Part shown: piece after piece, positions 61,923 to 64,000 of the stretch
Layout: each line of letters begins with the position of its first letter
Position numbering within the stretch: position 1 is the stretch's first letter
DNA from: JANXLO01 sp038231295
GTDB lineage: Bacteria > Armatimonadota > Chthonomonadetes > Chthonomonadales > Chthonomonadaceae
Reading direction: 5' to 3'
Assembly: GCA_038231295.1 (NCBI GenBank)
Contig: JBBRLP010000008.1
Coordinates: forward strand, 12,149 to 76,148
DNA length: 64,000 nucleotides
Notes under the pieces: generated by a model
What the model was told of the DNA's origin: nothing
Database searches by the model: none
What the model saw: only the letters and a program-made list of their open reading frames with translations
Position numbers and translations under genes: made by a program

Positions 61923-62036
61923 TATGTTTGTCCCCCGGCGAGAATGCAGGTCTGAATGAAGCGAACAGACAACCGGTAAATTACGTGCGACATCGGCAAA
62001 TAACGTGCGACATAAGGCTCTGCGGCACAACTCTTG
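61917..62036 (+). repeat. 120-bp control element, copy 2
   Basis: Second copy of the element at 58517-58636. Here it contains the intact regulator's start codon and ribosome site on the minus side, the tandem 20-mers, and ends at CACAACTCTTG. Confidence 0.92.
61974..62013. promoter_or_regulatory. Tandem 20-bp operator, copy 2
   Basis: Two adjacent 20-mers (61974-61993 and 61994-62013), the second identical to that of copy 1, the first with one change. They lie 52-92 bp upstream of the double-HTH regulator ATG. Confidence 0.7.
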
Positions 62037-62055
62037 TAGATAGGCAATTTGGGCC

Positions 62056-62080
62056 AGGACAAAGTATGAGGCTTTGTCCT
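62056..62080 (+). terminator. Hairpin just after control element copy 2
   Basis: AGGACAAAG (62056-62064) pairs with CTTTGTCCT (62072-62080) across 7 nt, then TTGACTTC. It would sit near the start of any plus-strand transcript from the element and could attenuate it. Confidence 0.45.
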
Positions 62081-62108
62081 TTGACTTCTACAAGAGGATA
62101 TCCGTTCA

Positions 62109-62450
62109 GGCTCATCGACAAATAGTGGGGTAGTGCTCTGAGGCATTAGGGCTCATCGGGATAAGATGGAGTTCTCACACAACCGTTCCCCAGGGAGACC
62201 CTGATGCTCGAAAGTATACCACAGTCTCATTGGCATGTGCGTGCCGACGATCCCCTGGCACTGTCCAAAATATTGGGTTTGCCCGGTATGATCGTTACCC
62301 GACTGGTGGGAGACGCTCTCAAAGAACGGCTCATCATTATTCTGCAAGCATGACTTTGATGTCGCGATGTGTCCCACCTGTCACGCTCTCAGTACGCACC
62401 TCCATGACTACTCGCACCGATGTGTGCGTTCTCTGGACTGTACCAATTTC
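62109..62450 (+). mobile_element. ISL3-like insertion-sequence remnant
   Basis: It begins with GGCTCATCGACAAATAGTGG, which resembles ISL3-family ends, and contains a broken transposase start. The right boundary is estimated from where the sequence again resembles the leader of the other PEP-CTERM gene (GGTC-TTT-CCAA-GGAGATT). Nothing else is visible in this gap. Confidence 0.45.
62204..62450 (+). pseudogene. Frameshifted N-terminus of an ISL3-type transposase
   Basis: ATG 62204, after GGGAG, encodes 49 residues ending LVGDALKERLIIILQA and a TGA at 62351-62353. In another frame the sequence continues HDFDVAMCPTCHALSTHLHD then YSHRCVRSLDC, which looks like the zinc-ribbon start of ISL3 transposases (CPxC followed by H-x-Y-x-R-x-R-L). 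The catalytic domain is missing. The match is by eye. Confidence 0.5.
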
Positions 62451-62484
62451 TCGACCGGTCGTTTTATCCAAGGAGATTCGCCGA

Positions 62485-63513
62485 GTGAAAAAAATTTCTC
62501 TTCTGGCAGCTGCTGCGCTGCTGACAATCCCGCTGGCGGCGATGGCAGATGGCCCCATCTCAGGGACGATCTACTACACCCGCTACGGAGCGCCCGCTGG
62601 TCAGGCCAACGTCAATAAAGTGACAGTCAACTACGACGGCGCGACGACCTTCAGCCTTACGGGGCAGGCAGGCATCACGACGACCAACGGAGCGGACGGA
62701 ATTATTTTCGCGCCGGACGGGGATCTGCTCGTCGGCGGCCAGGGCAATGGGCACGTCTCGAAGGTCAAAATCAGTGACGGAAGTATCACTACCGCAACCG
62801 CAAACGTCTCCGGTCAGTATCACCTGGCCCTCTCGCCAGACGGGACGAAAGCCTACGCCACTGCTATTCCCGGCGCCCTCGGATACGTCAATCTGAGTCC
62901 CGGTTTCTCGAACGGGGGCTCGATTACGCTTTCCGGCTCCGATACCTCGATTACGTCCCTTGCCTTCGACCCGGATGGAAACGCCTACTACACCACGGCA
63001 GGTGCCGGCGGGACCGGAAGTGTCGGACGTATCACCTTCTCAGGCAGCACGGCGACCACCACGCGCATTTTGACCGGAGTTCCGGCCGCGCACGGTATGG
63101 TCTACGATTCCTACTCCGGCAAACTGGACCTGTTCGGATCGCACCATGTCACCCAACTGAACCTTGATTCGGGCCTTACTACGTGGTCTGATCTCAACGT
63201 GACCGGCAACGATTCGCGCAACCATGCGTTCCAGTTCGACCAGGGGGCACCGGATGGCAAAGGACATCTCTACGTAGCAGACAATAACGGTGACCTCCTG
63301 TTCGTCGACTACCAGGCTTCCAATAAGGTAGGGGACGTCTCGAACTTCGTTGCCCATGAGTTCCTCGCAGATACCCTGGATGACATCGCCCCGCTCGAAG
63401 GACTTGGATCTCCGGCGGCGGCGACGCCCGAACCCGGCACGTTCGCCCTGTTCGGAGCGCTGAGCCTCTCCGGCCTCGGCGCCCTCGCACGCCGCCTGCG
63501 CCGACGCAAATAA
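62485..63513 (+). CDS. PEP-CTERM sorting-domain protein (2), beta-propeller-like
   Basis: A 342-residue protein; GTG 62485 has AGGAG 9 bp upstream and gives a proper signal peptide, VKKISLLAAAALLTIPLAAMA. The mature part has repeated Asp-Gly strands (ADGIIFAPDGDLLVGGQGNG, YHLALSPDGTKAYATAI, SLAFDPDGNAYYTT), a six- or seven-bladed propeller of NHL/SMP-30 style. The tail ATPEPGTFALFGALSLSG, with LGALARRLRRRK, is a clear PEP-CTERM. The IS remnant lies between it and the control element, so its expression may now differ from the first copy. Confidence 0.92.
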   Translation: MKKISLLAAAALLTIPLAAMADGPISGTIYYTRYGAPAGQANVNKVTVNYDGATTFSLTGQAGITTTNGADGIIFAPDGDLLVGGQGNGHVSKVKISDGSITTATANVSGQYHLALSPDGTKAYATAIPGALGYVNLSPGFSNGGSITLSGSDTSITSLAFDPDGNAYYTTAGAGGTGSVGRITFSGSTATTTRILTGVPAAHGMVYDSYSGKLDLFGSHHVTQLNLDSGLTTWSDLNVTGNDSRNHAFQFDQGAPDGKGHLYVADNNGDLLFVDYQASNKVGDVSNFVAHEFLADTLDDIAPLEGLGSPAAATPEPGTFALFGALSLSGLGALARRLRRRK

Positions 63514-63541
63514 CCGCGCATACAAGTGCTGCTAATCGCTG

Positions 63542-63588
63542 GAGACCGCCCTGTCCGTTCGATGCTGGCATTGGCGGTCTCTTTATTA
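63542..63588 (+). terminator. Terminator of the second PEP-CTERM gene
   Basis: GAGACCGCC (63542-63550) pairs with GGCGGTCTC (63573-63581), followed by TTTATTAT. It begins 29 bp after the stop. Confidence 0.82.
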
Positions 63589-63714
63589 TGTGCCTCAGTA
63601 GGTGAAGACAAAGGGTTGGAACGAAAACATACGCTAATGAAGCTCGTCCGCTTTGTCGCGCCGTTCGATATAGCTAGCGAACGGACATCAGTGGCAAGTT
63701 GAGCAATATTAATC

Positions 63715-63825
63715 TCTAATCCGCTCTATGTCTTCCGGTGTGGTCTTTTGGCCTCTCGGGGTCTGACAATCAACGATCCTGTTGGCGAATCCATTCTGAG
63801 GCGTCCAAAGTCGCTTTATAAAGAG
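63715..63825 (-). pseudogene. Possible 3' remnant of a minus-strand gene
   Basis: A minus-strand frame ending in TAA near 63715 reads RLWTPQNGFANRIVDCQTPR and then GQKTTPEDIERIRD, which looks like a real protein end, but upstream it runs into the putative IS end. It may be a gene cut by the insertion. I do not recognise the family, and 63600-63714 shows nothing else. Confidence 0.3.
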
Positions 63826-63861
63826 CCTTTTGCAAAAGTCTTTGAACGTTGATAAATGAGA

Positions 63862-63918
63862 GTTAGCACTCCCTGTCGAATTTGGTTTTGCCGATCAAAT
63901 CGAGAAAGGAGCGCTAAC
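63862..63918 (+). promoter_or_regulatory. Inverted repeat enclosing the ribosome site of the partial gene
   Basis: GTTAGCACTCC (63862-63872) can pair with GGAGCGCTAAC (63908-63918), 10 of 11 bases. The right arm includes the GGAG ribosome site of the gene at 63919, so folding would limit translation, as in some transposase genes. Confidence 0.5.
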
Positions 63919-64000
63919 ATGATCATTTTAGCAGATATCTGGGACACTATCTGCAAGACACTCGTGCCTCGTCTGGAAGAGGCACTGGAGGAACCCCTCA
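63919..64000 (+). CDS. 5' end of a probable transposase gene (truncated by window)
   Basis: ATG 63919 follows AAAGGAG by 7 bp. Twenty-seven codons are visible (MIILADIWDTICKTLVPRLE then EALEEPL), too few to name the family. The transposase call rests only on the IS-like end upstream and on the sequestered ribosome site. Confidence 0.45.
   Translation, partial: MIILADIWDTICKTLVPRLEEALEEPL

Larger units (their letters stand above)
63827..64000 (+). mobile_element. Probable left end of an insertion sequence
   Basis: GAGCCTTTTGCAAAAGTC, with the palindrome CTTTTGCAAAAG at 63827-63838, resembles terminal repeats of several IS groups. It is followed within 100 bp by a gene start with a strong ribosome site. 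The element runs off the window, so family and completeness cannot be judged. Confidence 0.45.

Noticed and set aside
63600..63625. Short stretch resembling the end of the hairpin-cluster repeat (AAAGGGTTG)
   Set aside because: The match is under ten bases and lacks the hairpin arms.

Overview
The window is one contiguous piece of a GC-rich bacterial chromosome. The best fit is Armatimonadota. The clearest clue is a pair of type II pseudopilin-like proteins whose N-termini run FTLIELLVVIAIIAILAA and then LFPVFAQAREKARQ, a form very common in that phylum. Supporting clues are Tat-exported Gfo/Idh/MocA oxidoreductases, a DUF1080 protein, an ADP-ribosylglycohydrolase with a lectin-like tail, PEP-CTERM proteins and a SteA/SteB pair. 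No rRNA, tRNA or CRISPR array was seen. The assignment rests on gene style, not on a marker-gene tree.

Layout. 1-4.75 kb (minus): a four-gene operon with a vWA lipoprotein, a coiled-coil membrane protein, a DUF2135-like membrane protein and a second vWA protein that runs off the left edge. 4.9-7.4 kb (minus): nadA, a polysaccharide deacetylase and folB. 7.5-11.6 kb (plus): steA-steB-GT2-WecA/MraY-like-GNAT, divergent from folB with back-to-back promoters. 11.7-14.0 kb (minus): regulator-SdpI-hydrolase. 14.4-18.7 kb (minus): acyltransferase, GAF histidine kinase and Ser/Thr kinase. 18.7-24.6 kb (minus): hemC-nadB-ung-cobA/hemD-hemB. 24.6-28.0 kb (minus): an exported protein, a VKOR-DsbA fusion and a peroxiredoxin. 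28.1-34.6 kb (plus): ABC permease, H+-pyrophosphatase, sorbosone dehydrogenase-like protein and a pseudopilin. 34.9-42.4 kb (minus): a second pseudopilin, a small exported protein, rsmG, a glycosyltransferase, and a MoxR/DUF4350/DUF4129/membrane-protein set. 42.7-46.1 kb: cdaA-cdaR (c-di-AMP synthesis), divergent from a LysM-SH3-NlpC/P60 hydrolase with a long leader. 46.3-51.2 kb (plus): heme-c/EF-hand/DUF2231 protein, two Gfo/Idh/MocA proteins and ApbE. 51.4-54.9 kb (minus): DUF1080, DUF3592 and ADP-ribosylglycohydrolase. 55.3-58.3 kb (plus): fused M16 peptidase and PII. 58.3-63.5 kb: a duplicated regulator/PEP-CTERM module. 63.6-64 kb: probable left end of an insertion sequence.

Three things stand out beyond routine annotation. 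First, a 120-bp control element recurs exactly 3,400 bp apart. It carries two tandem 20-mers, sits upstream of each PEP-CTERM gene, and in one copy is the promoter region of a regulator with two Cro/C1-type HTH domains. The first module has a decayed regulator start, and the second has an ISL3-like remnant between element and gene. Second, a dispersed intergenic element of about 160 bp, built from short hairpins with GA/GAA/TTC loops, occurs three times whole and once as an inverted pair of halves. Two copies are enclosed by the same 14-bp inverted repeat. Third, the vWA operon at the left edge has a gene combination I cannot match to a named system.

Many operons are tightly packed with ATGA or GTGA overlaps. 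Several strong sigma-70-type promoters can be read directly, including a consensus one before hppA.
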